Part shown: one piece after another, positions 1 through 5,246 of the stretch
Numbering within the stretch: the first letter of the stretch is position 1
How the letters are laid out: every line of letters begins with the position of its first letter
Assembly (NCBI GenBank): GCA_031283835.1
Contig: JAITBA010000056.1
Coordinates: 1 to 6,160, forward strand
Length of the DNA stretch: 6,160 bases
Reading direction: 5' to 3'
From: Oscillospiraceae bacterium
GTDB taxonomy: Bacteria > Bacillota > Clostridia > Oscillospirales > Acutalibacteraceae
Notes under the pieces: model-generated
The model's input: only the letters and a program-made list of their open reading frames with translations
The model's database searches: none
What the model was told of the DNA's origin: nothing
Translations under genes and position numbers: made by a program

Positions 1-51
1 GCGCCTGTAGCATGTGCGCGCCCCGGGGTTTTGGGGAGGTCTGATGAACTG

Positions 52-132
52 TGCGGCAAAAATGAGCGATGAACGCGGGCGCGAAAGTTGGCAAAAGAGA
101 GAACCCGCCGTGCGACCGGCTCACCGCAGGTG
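52..132. repeat. 81-bp tandem repeat, copy 1
   Basis: This copy begins TGCGGCAAAAATGAGCGATG and ends GCTCACCGCAGGTG. A second copy starts 86 bp downstream and matches at 77 of 81 positions; this copy carries C at 80, T at 111, C at 116 and G at 118 where copy 2 has T, C, T and T. The 86-bp period is not a multiple of three, so the two copies are read in different frames, which argues against a protein repeat. The last part (CACCGCAGGTG) is a near-palindrome. The element lies upstream of the deacetylase-like gene, in a stretch (1-288) with no gene I can support. I do not recognise the family; a lineage-specific intergenic repeat is the likeliest explanation. Confidence 0.85.
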
Positions 133-137
133 CAAAA

Positions 138-218
138 TGCGGCAAAAATGAGCGATGAACGCGGGTGCGAAAGTTGGCAAAAGAGAGAACCCGCCGCGCG
201 ATCTGCTCACCGCAGGTG
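138..218. repeat. 81-bp tandem repeat, copy 2
   Basis: This is the second copy of the element at 52-132, separated from it by 5 bp and differing at four positions. Its distal 24 nt (196-219, GCGCGATCTGCTCACCGCAG followed by GTGT) recur with one mismatch at 5212-5235 in the leader of the homoserine dehydrogenase gene, so at least part of the element is dispersed. CTGC and GCAG (203-206 and 212-215) can form a short hairpin with the loop TCACC. It ends about 70 bp before the chosen start of the deacetylase-like gene, so it may sit in that gene's upstream or 5' untranslated region. Confidence 0.85.
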
Positions 219-288
219 TTATACTTCCGCTGGTTGGCGCATAACAATGGGATGCGACAGCGAAATGTTTGGCGGGGGTGGCGGCAAA

Positions 289-780
289 ATGGTGATTCGA
301 CTGACGAAAGCAACGCGGTTTTTTTGCATTTGCGCAATGCTGCTGGTCACGGTGCTCATCAGCATTGGCACACGCGGCATTACGGTCAGCGCGCCCTACG
401 CGGTGCCGAACAGCGCGCCGGTGCGGCTGGTGGTCTATCGTGGGGCGGGGGGCGAAGGGGTGGCGGCGCTCACGCTGCGGGAGCTGGAAGCCGACTTGGA
501 TTTTCTGCTCGAAAGCGGGTGCGTCGTGCTTGCGGAGGAAACGCTTGTGGCCGCTTTGCGGCGCGAAACACCTCTGCCGCCCGCGCCGGTGCTGCTGCTG
601 TTTGAGAGCGGCGACAAAGCCTTTGCCGCGCGGGTGCAGCCCCTGCTTGCGGCGCGCGGGCTGCCCTGGGTCGCCTACGAAAAATCCGCCCTGCTCACCC
701 AGGGGTTGCGCGCAGCCGGCTACGCCGTCGCCCGCCTGGAGCGCACGGCCGGGTTTGCGCTGGAAGAGCAGCTGGCCTGA
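289..780 (+). CDS. Membrane-anchored degenerate polysaccharide-deacetylase-like protein
   Basis: This 163-residue protein has a basic N-terminus followed by one hydrophobic segment (about residues 11-27), probably a signal anchor placing the rest outside the membrane. Residues 44-131 follow the order of the start of a NodB-type polysaccharide deacetylase: the strand APVRLVVYR (families usually have PVLMYH), the helix LTLRELEADLDFLLESG (62-77), an LAEETLVAAL segment, then PVLLLFESGDKAF (100-112) where active enzymes have a TFDDG motif. Both the His of the first strand (now Arg51) and the catalytic and metal-binding Asp pair (now Glu106-Ser107) are changed, and the chain ends before the HxxxH zinc motif and the second half of the barrel. 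It is therefore probably inactive as a deacetylase, perhaps a binding or regulatory relic. The start at 289 has a G-rich stretch (274-278) ten bases upstream; longer readings into the upstream repeat are unlikely. The aldolase gene follows after 54 bp. Confidence 0.6.
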   Translation: MVIRLTKATRFFCICAMLLVTVLISIGTRGITVSAPYAVPNSAPVRLVVYRGAGGEGVAALTLRELEADLDFLLESGCVVLAEETLVAALRRETPLPPAPVLLLFESGDKAFAARVQPLLAARGLPWVAYEKSALLTQGLRAAGYAVARLERTAGFALEEQLA

Positions 781-824
781 GGGTTTTGATACGGAAGAGC
801 TATAGAACGTTAAGAACAGACTTT

Positions 825-830
825 GGAGGG
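825..830 (+). promoter_or_regulatory. Ribosome binding site that fixes the aldolase start
   Basis: GGAGGG lies four bases upstream of the GTG at 835. An in-frame TTG at 823 overlaps this site and so cannot be the start it serves; GTG 835 is the supported initiation codon. Confidence 0.75.
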
Positions 831-834
831 TGCC

Positions 835-1653
835 GTGCTTGTTTCGCCAAAAGAGATCTTGGGCCCGGCGTTTGCGCGGGGGCAGTTGATTGGTGCGTTT
901 AATACCGGCAACTTAGAAATGACCATGGGCATTTTGCGCGCGGCAGAGGAGATGAACAGGCCCGTTTTGCTGCAAATTGCCGAGAAACGCCTGGGTCACG
1001 CGCCGCTGCACCTGATGGGTCCGCTGATGGTTAGCGCCGCGCGGCAGGCAAAAACCCCTGTGGCGGTGCAGCTTGACCACGGCGAAACCCCGGACGTTAT
1101 TTGCGCTGCCTGTGATTTTGGCTTCACCGGCATAATGTTCGACGGCTCCGGCCTGCCTTTGGAAGAAAACATTGCCCGCACACGCGCTTTGCGCGGCAGC
1201 CTGGGCGCGTCTGTTTGGCTGGAGGGCGAAGTTGGCATGCTTGCGGGCAGCGAAGGCGGCCCCGAAGCCACGGCGCTGCACACCGACCCGGCGCAGGCTG
1301 AAAGGTATGCCCTGCAAGCGGGCTGCGATTGCCTTGCGGTCTCTATCGGCAATGCCCACGGGCACTACAAAGGCAAGCCACAGCTCAACTTTGCCGTTTT
1401 GACGGCGATTCGCAAGCGCTTGCCGCAAAAGCCGTTGGTGCTCCATGGCGGCAGCGGCCTCCCCCGCGAGGATTTGTTGCGTGCGGCGGGCATGGGCGTG
1501 TGCAAAGTGAACATTGCTACCGCCGGCTTTGACGCGTGCCGCCGCGGCGCCGCCCAAACCCCGCGGGACGGCGACTACTTTGTGATGAATGAGCACATGG
1601 TGCGGGCTGTGCGCGAAAGCGTTTTGCGGCAGCTGGAACGGTTTACGCTATGA
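835..1653 (+). CDS. Class II ketose-bisphosphate aldolase (fructose- or tagatose-bisphosphate type)
   Basis: This 272-residue cytosolic enzyme should catalyse reversible, zinc-dependent aldol cleavage of a ketose bisphosphate to dihydroxyacetone phosphate plus an aldehyde. Family features seen in order are: AFNTGNLEMTMGILRAAEE (21-39); the catalytic Asp81 and zinc ligand His82 in QLDHG; MFDGSGLPLEENIA (101-114); the second class II signature LEGEVGMLAGSEGG (129-142); zinc ligand His175 in GNAHGHYKGKP; zinc ligand His204 in LVLHGGSG (201-208); and the phosphate-binding segment CKVNIAT (223-229). All three zinc-binding histidines are present. Two places differ from the common pattern: QLDHG instead of HLDHG, and DGSG instead of DASH. 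The wording around AVSIGNAHG and CKVNIAT is closer to the GatY/KbaY/FbaA group than to E. coli FbaA, and substrate cannot be decided, so no symbol is given. The protein is slightly short and its last codons lie inside a 32-bp repeat. Confidence 0.9.
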   Translation: MLVSPKEILGPAFARGQLIGAFNTGNLEMTMGILRAAEEMNRPVLLQIAEKRLGHAPLHLMGPLMVSAARQAKTPVAVQLDHGETPDVICAACDFGFTGIMFDGSGLPLEENIARTRALRGSLGASVWLEGEVGMLAGSEGGPEATALHTDPAQAERYALQAGCDCLAVSIGNAHGHYKGKPQLNFAVLTAIRKRLPQKPLVLHGGSGLPREDLLRAAGMGVCKVNIATAGFDACRRGAAQTPRDGDYFVMNEHMVRAVRESVLRQLERFTL

Positions 1654-1672
1654 AGCGCGCGTGACGCACAAC
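1641..1672. repeat. 32-bp direct repeat, copy 1 (contains aldolase stop codon)
   Basis: The unit begins GTTTACGCTATGAA and ends CGCGCGTGACGCACAAC, and recurs at 1707-1738 with one difference (G at 1655 versus A at 1721). In this copy the aldolase reading frame ends as Phe-Thr-Leu-stop (1642-1653), so the repeat supplies the last residues and the stop codon. TTACGC and GCGTGA inside the unit can form a six-pair stem including one G-T pair. The start codon-like ATG in the unit opens only a four-codon frame (Met-Lys-Arg-Ala-stop). Confidence 0.85.
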
Positions 1673-1706
1673 TTTCTCCCCCGGGGCCAAACACAAAGCC
1701 GGTATA

Positions 1707-1738
1707 GTTTACGCTATGAAACGCGCGTGACGCACAAC
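1707..1738. repeat. 32-bp direct repeat, copy 2
   Basis: This copy matches the unit at 1641-1672 at 31 of 32 positions and is separated from it by 34 bp of unrelated sequence containing the palindrome CCCCGGGG. It lies in the gap between the aldolase and rmlB genes. The rest of the gap (1739-1808) shows no convincing promoter or terminator. I do not recognise the repeat family. Confidence 0.85.
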
Positions 1739-1820
1739 GGTTCTTGTTGGCGTGGACATCGTGTTTGCCGCGTTTTTGCCGGAAGAATCGTCTTAAAAAA
1801 ACCAACACAAGGAGGCCCCT

Positions 1821-2810
1821 ATGAAACTACTAATCACCGGCGCGGCCGGGTTTATTGGCAGCAACTTCAGCTTTTTTTGGCGCAAGGCGCACCCCGAAGA
1901 CAGCTTGGTGCTGCTGGACGCCCTGACGTATGCGGGGAACAGGCACACCATTGCGCCCCTGCTGGGCAAAAACGTGCGGTTTGTGCAAATTGACATTGCC
2001 GACAGGGACGCTGTGCAGGCGCTTTTTGCGGAAGAAAACTTTGACGCGGTGGTGAACTTTGCGGCGGAAAGCCATGTGGACCGTTCCATCACCCACCCGG
2101 ATGTGTTTTTGCGCAGCAATGTTCTTGGCACGCAGGTGCTCATGGACGCCTGCCGGGCCTATGGCGGTGTGCGGTTCCACCAGGTTTCGACAGACGAGGT
2201 CTATGGCGACCTGCCGCTAGACAGGCCGGACCTGTTCTTCACGGAGGACACGCATCTCCACACCTCCAGCCCCTACAGCGCCAGCAAGGCCGCCGCCGAC
2301 TTGCTTGCCCTGGCCTACTTTCGCACCTACGGCCTGCCCGTCACCATTTCCCGCTGCTCCAACAACTACGGGCCCTACCAGTTCCCCGAGAAGCTGATTC
2401 CGCTCATGATTTTGAAAGCCTTGGAGGACAAGCCCTTGCCGGTTTATGGCCAGGGGCGGAACGTGCGCGACTGGCTCCATGTGGAGGACCATTGCCGGGC
2501 CATTGCGCTGGTTTTGCTGCGCGGCACGCCGGGCGAGGTTTATAACGTTGGCGGGCACAACGAGCGCGACAACCTCACGGTGGTCAAGACCATTCTTGCC
2601 CAGCTTGGCAAGCCCGAAAGCCTGATAGCCTACGTTGCCGACCGCGCGGGCCACGATTTGCGCTACGCCATTGACCCGGCCAAAATGCACGCCCAGCTGG
2701 GTTGGCTGCCCGTCACCCGCTTTGAGGACGGCATACGCCAAACCGTGCAATGGTATGTGGAAAACCGCGCCTGGTGGCAGAAAATCCTGGATGGGACGTA
2801 TCGTCAATAA
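1821..2810 (+). CDS. rmlB: dTDP-glucose 4,6-dehydratase
   Basis: This 329-residue extended short-chain dehydrogenase (SDR) converts dTDP-glucose to dTDP-4-keto-6-deoxyglucose using bound NAD, the second step toward dTDP-rhamnose and other deoxysugars for surface polysaccharides. Visible are the nucleotide-binding GAAGFIG (7-13), DALTYAGN (33-40, typical of RmlB), NFAAESHVDRSI (79-90), the catalytic STDEVYGD with Thr124-Asp125-Glu126, the YSASK motif with Tyr152 and Lys156, RCSNNYGPYQFPEKLIP (178-194) and RDWLHVEDHC (216-225). AAGGAGG at 1809-1815, five bases before the ATG, supports the start. The chain ends at WWQKILDGTYRQ, roughly ten residues earlier than many homologues, which continue with an aromatic tail; the active site is unaffected. 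No rmlA, rmlC or rmlD lies in the window, so the partner enzymes must be encoded elsewhere. Confidence 0.96.
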   Translation: MKLLITGAAGFIGSNFSFFWRKAHPEDSLVLLDALTYAGNRHTIAPLLGKNVRFVQIDIADRDAVQALFAEENFDAVVNFAAESHVDRSITHPDVFLRSNVLGTQVLMDACRAYGGVRFHQVSTDEVYGDLPLDRPDLFFTEDTHLHTSSPYSASKAAADLLALAYFRTYGLPVTISRCSNNYGPYQFPEKLIPLMILKALEDKPLPVYGQGRNVRDWLHVEDHCRAIALVLLRGTPGEVYNVGGHNERDNLTVVKTILAQLGKPESLIAYVADRAGHDLRYAIDPAKMHAQLGWLPVTRFEDGIRQTVQWYVENRAWWQKILDGTYRQ

Positions 2811-2840
2811 GAATCGCAAAAAAAGCATAGGAGAATTTGC

Positions 2841-3332
2841 ATGCTTGCATCCCTCACAACCCACTGGAAAGACCTTGTTGTTACGTTTTTTATGTCTATG
2901 CTGCCGTTGGTGGAGCTGCGGGGCGGTATCCTCTTTGCGGCGGCAAAGGGCATTCCCTTTCCGCTGGCGGCGGCCACAAGCTTTTTTGCCAACATTTTGC
3001 CCCTTCCGTTCATTCTGCTGTTTTTGCGCAGGTTTTTTCGGTTTTTGGAACACTTTGGGCAAACGCGGCGCTTGGTGAACTGGCTCGAAAACAAAGCGCG
3101 AAAAAAAGTCAGCAAGATGCGCACGGCCATCTTGCTGGGGTTATTTTTGTTTGTGGCAATCCCTCTGCCGGGCACCGGCGTTTGGACAGGCGCGCTGATT
3201 GCCGTGGTATTCGACCTGCAAATCAAAAAAGCCTTCCCTGTGATTGCCGCCGGGGCGCTGTGCGCCCTTTGTGTGATGAGCGTGATGTCTTACTTGATCC
3301 CCGGGTTTTTTGGGTTTGTTGTTTCGTCCTGA
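2841..3332 (+). CDS. Small multidrug-export family (COG2426-type) membrane protein
   Basis: This 163-residue, very hydrophobic protein has several membrane segments, roughly 10-28, 36-64, 95-110, 112-126 and 132-160, separated by a basic cytosolic stretch (64-94, rich in Arg and Lys). Two family hallmarks are clear: MLPLVELRGGI (20-30) near the start and AIPLPGTGVWTGALIAV (106-122) in the middle. These fit the family named putative small multidrug export protein (Sm_multidrug_ex, COG2426); its transport role is poorly proven, so the substrate is unknown. AGGAG at 2829-2833, seven bases before the ATG, supports the start. The gene follows rmlB by 30 bp and may be cotranscribed with it. Its last 43 bp overlap the end of the convergent Nudix gene. 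Confidence 0.85.
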   Translation: MLASLTTHWKDLVVTFFMSMLPLVELRGGILFAAAKGIPFPLAAATSFFANILPLPFILLFLRRFFRFLEHFGQTRRLVNWLENKARKKVSKMRTAILLGLFLFVAIPLPGTGVWTGALIAVVFDLQIKKAFPVIAAGALCALCVMSVMSYLIPGFFGFVVSS

Positions 3333-4105
3333 CGTTTTTTTTCGGCCGCTTCTTGCCGCCGCAAAAAAGCAAAGGCCTTGCGCATGGTGGCGCGGTCATT
3401 TTCGAATTTTAAAATCCGCATCGCTTCGGCGTAGCGCACCCAGCAGAAGTTTTCGATTTCCTCTTCCTGCATCACCGTGTGCGTGCTTGCGGCTTCGGCC
3501 AAAAAAATGGTGACGCTCTTTTCAATGCGCCCCTGTATCACATAGTCGCTTTGGCACGCAAACCCCGGCAGCAGGCGAACGTGCAGCCCAATCTCCTCAA
3601 AAACCTCCCGCCGCGCCGTTTGCTCGGCGGTTTCGTTGTTTTCTACGTGCCCTTTTGCGTAGCCCCAATTGGCGCTGCAGCGGTTTTTGATGAGCAGAAA
3701 ACGCAGCCCCTGCGGCGCGCGATGAAACACCACCGCCCCGCACGAGTGCTCATAGAGGCACACCAGGCGGCAATCTGCAAGCGCCGGCACAAAGTGCAGC
3801 GCCCGGCGAACTTGCCCCACGATGAAGCGCTTTTTTTTGGGCGCGCACACGGCATAGCACAAACCCGCCGTTGTGAAGGCCAGCGCAATCGCTCGCCCGT
3901 CAAAAAAACGCACCGGGTGGTGGATTCCCAGGATAAACACACCCGCAAGCGGCTGCGCCCCGGCCAACGAAAGCCCGAACAGCTCGCCGTAGTTCACCTC
4001 GTACCGCACGCCCTCCCACACGGAACCCAGAGGGCGTGTAACCCGCACACGCACATACTTGCCAAGCAACGATGGCCGCTGCGCCGCGCGATCTCTGTGT
4101 TCCAT
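3290..4105 (-). CDS. Fusion of a pyrophosphatase-like domain and a Nudix hydrolase
   Basis: This 271-residue protein has two parts. Residues 14-80 (LGKYVRVRVTRPLGS, then RYEVNYG at 34-40 and VFILGIHHPVRFFDGRAIAL at 56-75) resemble the short clostridial proteins annotated as inorganic pyrophosphatase-like, which normally read YPVNYG and then DGEExDAYILG. Here the acidic DGExxD stretch is replaced by AGAQPLAG, so pyrophosphatase activity is doubtful. Residues 119-250 are a Nudix hydrolase: SCGAVVF, FLLIKN, WGYAKGHVE, and a complete Nudix box GHVENNETAEQTARREVFEE with IGL following (152-174), which binds the metal for pyrophosphohydrolysis of a nucleoside-diphosphate-linked substrate. The substrate is not predictable. 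The start was set at ATG 4105 because GGGGAG (4112-4117) lies six bases upstream; the ATG at 4111 abuts it. The gene has its own promoter and overlaps the convergent membrane-protein gene. Confidence 0.85.
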   Translation of the reverse strand: MEHRDRAAQRPSLLGKYVRVRVTRPLGSVWEGVRYEVNYGELFGLSLAGAQPLAGVFILGIHHPVRFFDGRAIALAFTTAGLCYAVCAPKKKRFIVGQVRRALHFVPALADCRLVCLYEHSCGAVVFHRAPQGLRFLLIKNRCSANWGYAKGHVENNETAEQTARREVFEEIGLHVRLLPGFACQSDYVIQGRIEKSVTIFLAEAASTHTVMQEEEIENFCWVRYAEAMRILKFENDRATMRKAFAFLRRQEAAEKKRQDETTNPKNPGIK

Positions 4106-4111
4106 GTGCAT

Positions 4112-4117
4112 CTCCCC
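4112..4117 (-). promoter_or_regulatory. Ribosome binding site that fixes the Nudix gene start
   Basis: On the - strand GGGGAG is followed by ATGCAC and then ATG. The first ATG (4111) directly touches the site with no spacing, whereas the second (4105) has the normal six-base gap, so 4105 is the better start. Confidence 0.7.
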
Positions 4118-4140
4118 GCAAAATGGTAAAATCGCTTCAT

Positions 4141-4169
4141 ATTATACATCATTTTGTGGCAAAACGCAA
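4141..4169 (-). promoter_or_regulatory. Sigma-A-type promoter of the Nudix gene
   Basis: On the - strand TTGCGT (4164-4169) is followed after exactly 17 bases by a consensus TATAAT (4141-4146). Transcription would start near 4134, giving a leader of about 29 nt before the ATG at 4105. The surrounding gap between the two - strand genes (4106-4224) is unusually AT-rich for the window. The promoter suggests that the Nudix gene is expressed independently of ribU. Confidence 0.8.
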
Positions 4170-4224
4170 GCATTTTATTGGTATATCTTTGTAACTTTTT
4201 TGCAAAATTGTGATTCGCCGCCCG

Positions 4225-4800
4225 CTAGCCCCGCAGCAGCCGCTCCAATTGGCGGTTGCCGGTTAGGGCGCAGCCCGCCCCGATGAGAATGGCGCCCTTG
4301 ATGGCGTTAAGCGCCTCGGCAAAACCAACCACGGGGAGCACATCGGCGGTGGTGAGGGGGATTTTTAGAAAATAGCGGAAAAACAACGGCGTGATCAAAA
4401 AGTTCATTGCCAGGCCGGCCGCCAGCAACGCCAGCATGCCCGCGCACGAAGCACTTGCCCGCGTGGAAGCGCCCACCGGCTTGCCTTGTTTTTTTGCACG
4501 GCGCACCACCAACGAAAACGGCAGCACAAACGCCACACCCACGGCAAAATTCATCAGGTTGCCAAAACCCATTTGCGTGCCGACACCCTTGATAATCAGC
4601 TCGATTAGGTTCTTTAGCAGCTCGATGAGCACGCCGCACGCCGGGCCAAACACCAGCGCCCCCACCAGCGCCGGAATGTCTGAAAAGTCTAGCTTTAGAT
4701 GACCTGCCGCCGGGAACAGCGGAAACTCCAGGAAAAACAGCACAACGGCAACGGCAGCCAGCATGGCAGTGACAATCAAAGGTTTTAATTTTTTACTCAT
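4225..4800 (-). CDS. ribU: Riboflavin ECF transporter substrate-binding subunit RibU
   Basis: This is a 191-residue integral membrane protein, the S component that captures riboflavin for an energy-coupling-factor transporter. Seen in order are: a short basic N-terminus; a first membrane helix (8-26) running into FLEFPLF (23-29); the RibU-like segment HLKLDFSDIPALVGAL (34-49); FGPACGVLIELLKNLIELI (51-69), where the ELLKN pattern is typical; MGFGNLMNF and further hydrophobic helices; and a C-terminal hydrophobic helix near 160-178. The identification is strengthened by an FMN riboswitch directly upstream. Two adjacent ATG codons (4803 and 4800) are possible; GGGAGG at 4808-4813 gives four or seven bases of spacing, so 4800 is slightly preferred. 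The shared ATPase and EcfT genes are not in the window and are normally encoded elsewhere. Confidence 0.93.
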   Translation of the reverse strand: MSKKLKPLIVTAMLAAVAVVLFFLEFPLFPAAGHLKLDFSDIPALVGALVFGPACGVLIELLKNLIELIIKGVGTQMGFGNLMNFAVGVAFVLPFSLVVRRAKKQGKPVGASTRASASCAGMLALLAAGLAMNFLITPLFFRYFLKIPLTTADVLPVVGFAEALNAIKGAILIGAGCALTGNRQLERLLRG

Positions 4801-4829
4801 CATTTAGCCTCCCAAAATTAGCCTTCCCC

Positions 4830-4865
4830 AAAAAGCAAAAGAACCCCCCGGAAAATCAGGGGGTT
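4830..4865 (-). terminator. Riboswitch-controlled intrinsic terminator in the ribU leader
   Basis: On the - strand AACCCCC (4865 to 4859) pairs with GGGGGTT within 4848 to 4842 across a short loop, followed by C, TTTT, GC and TTTTT (4841 to 4830). The position between the aptamer and the ribU start fits a transcription-attenuation switch. The 5' arm is also complementary to the 5' edge of the aptamer (5010-5018), which would provide the competing antiterminator. Confidence 0.85.
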
Positions 4866-4885
4866 GGTGCAACAAATTGCGCCTG

Positions 4886-5022
4886 CTCTTCTTTCATCCG
4901 GACTTTGACCGTCGGCTTCGGATTTTCACCGAATCAGCCATTGCATGGCGCAAAGGCGCGCGGGCTCGCCGGCATTTCTGCCGCATCACCGCCGGTGTGG
5001 ATTTTCGCCACCCCCTGAAGAA
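4886..5022 (-). promoter_or_regulatory. FMN riboswitch (RFN element) controlling ribU
   Basis: Reading the - strand, the RFN landmarks appear in order: TCTTCAGGGGGTGG, AATCCACACCGGCGGT, GAGCCCGCG, GATTCGGTGAAAATCCGAAG, CCGACGGT and AGTCCGGATGAAAGAAGA. The closing stem P1 pairs TCTTC (5021 to 5017) with GAAGA (4891 to 4887). FMN binding should stabilise P1 and let the downstream terminator (4830-4865) form, switching off ribU when flavin is plentiful. The order promoter, aptamer, terminator, gene is complete. This element explains the whole 4866-5050 stretch, where translations in other frames are shadows. Confidence 0.96.
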
Positions 5023-5057
5023 CCGCCTGCGCTGTGCATCCGTCGCAGGTTTTACTT

Positions 5058-5086
5058 ATCATAGCACACTTCACGAGGTTTGTCAA
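5058..5086 (-). promoter_or_regulatory. Sigma-A-type promoter of the ribU riboswitch transcript
   Basis: On the - strand a consensus TTGACA (5081-5086) is followed after 17 bases by TATGAT (5058-5063). Transcription would begin near 5051, about 30 nt before the start of the aptamer, as expected for a riboswitch leader. Confidence 0.85.
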
Positions 5087-5137
5087 CGTATTTTTTGGGC
5101 GAAGGGAATTGATTGGGCGCCCGCGAACGAATTTTTC

Positions 5138-5166
5138 TTGCATTTTTTGCCTCGTTATGTTATAAT
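5138..5166 (+). promoter_or_regulatory. Extended -10 promoter of hom
   Basis: TTGCAT (5138-5143) is followed after 17 bases by a consensus TATAAT (5161-5166), and TG at 5158-5159 gives an extended -10 element. Transcription would start near 5173 and leave a leader of about 107 nt before hom. It diverges from the ribU promoter; the -35 elements are about 50 bp apart, with the palindrome GGGCGCCC at 5115-5122 between them. Confidence 0.82.
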
Positions 5167-5200
5167 AAAAAGCACGTAGCTGTGACGGGCGCGCGTGTTT

Positions 5201-5246
5201 TTGCAGGTGCGGCGCGAACTGCTCACCGCAGGTGTGCGCACTGCAA
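5201..5246 (+). other. Stem-loop in the hom leader
   Basis: TTGCAGGTGCG (5201-5211) pairs with CGCACTGCAA (5237-5246), giving ten pairs with one bulged G. An inner hairpin CTGC/GCAG (5219-5222 and 5228-5231) sits inside it. No T-tract follows, so it is not an intrinsic terminator by itself. Most of its inner part is the dispersed repeat at 5212-5235. I recognise no known riboswitch or Thr-rich leader peptide here. Confidence 0.5.
5212..5235. repeat. 24-nt dispersed copy of the end of the 81-bp repeat
   Basis: GCGCGAACTGCTCACCGCAG followed by GTGT matches positions 196-219 at 23 of 24 bases (A at 5218 versus T at 202). It is about 5 kb from the tandem copies, in the leader of hom. The rest of the 81-bp unit is absent here, so it is either a truncated copy or the true core of the element. 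Confidence 0.75.

Noticed and set aside
44..151. A 35-codon frame starting ATG at 44 behind GGGGAGG (33-39)
   Set aside because: It is made almost entirely of the 81-bp repeat and ends early in the second copy. The repeat is open in several frames, and no similar peptide family is recognised.
88..288. N-terminal extension of the deacetylase-like gene beginning at TTG 88
   Set aside because: The extension is translated repeat with no ribosome binding site. The signal anchor begins just after ATG 289, where a normal membrane protein should start.
913..1596. Long - strand open frame opposite the aldolase gene
   Set aside because: It is a shadow of a GC-rich gene with strong third-position bias; the + strand frame carries all the catalytic motifs.
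1641..1738. CRISPR-like geometry: 32-bp repeat, 34-bp spacer, 32-bp repeat, with ends GTT and AAC
   Set aside because: There are only two copies, one overlaps the end of a coding gene, the copies are not identical, and there is no third unit, leader or cas gene nearby.
1741..1796. Short open stretch reading VLVGVDIVFAAFLPEESS before a stop, just upstream of rmlB
   Set aside because: It could be a remnant of a lost gene, but it has no ribosome binding site, too few codons and no family match; composition alone can explain it.
2217..3062. Long - strand open frame across the end of rmlB and the next gene
   Set aside because: It spans two well-supported + strand genes, and its translation shows no domain.
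3335..3368. T-rich and A-rich tracts flanking CGGC and GCCG that resemble a bidirectional terminator
   Set aside because: It lies within the Nudix coding region; the stem is only four pairs and the tracts fall on the wrong side for either strand.
3479..4129. + strand open frame opposite the Nudix fusion gene
   Set aside because: The - strand has the complete Nudix box, ribosome binding site and promoter; this frame is a shadow.
4877..5179. Open frame across the ribU leader
   Set aside because: The interval is fully explained by the FMN riboswitch and the ribU promoter on the - strand.
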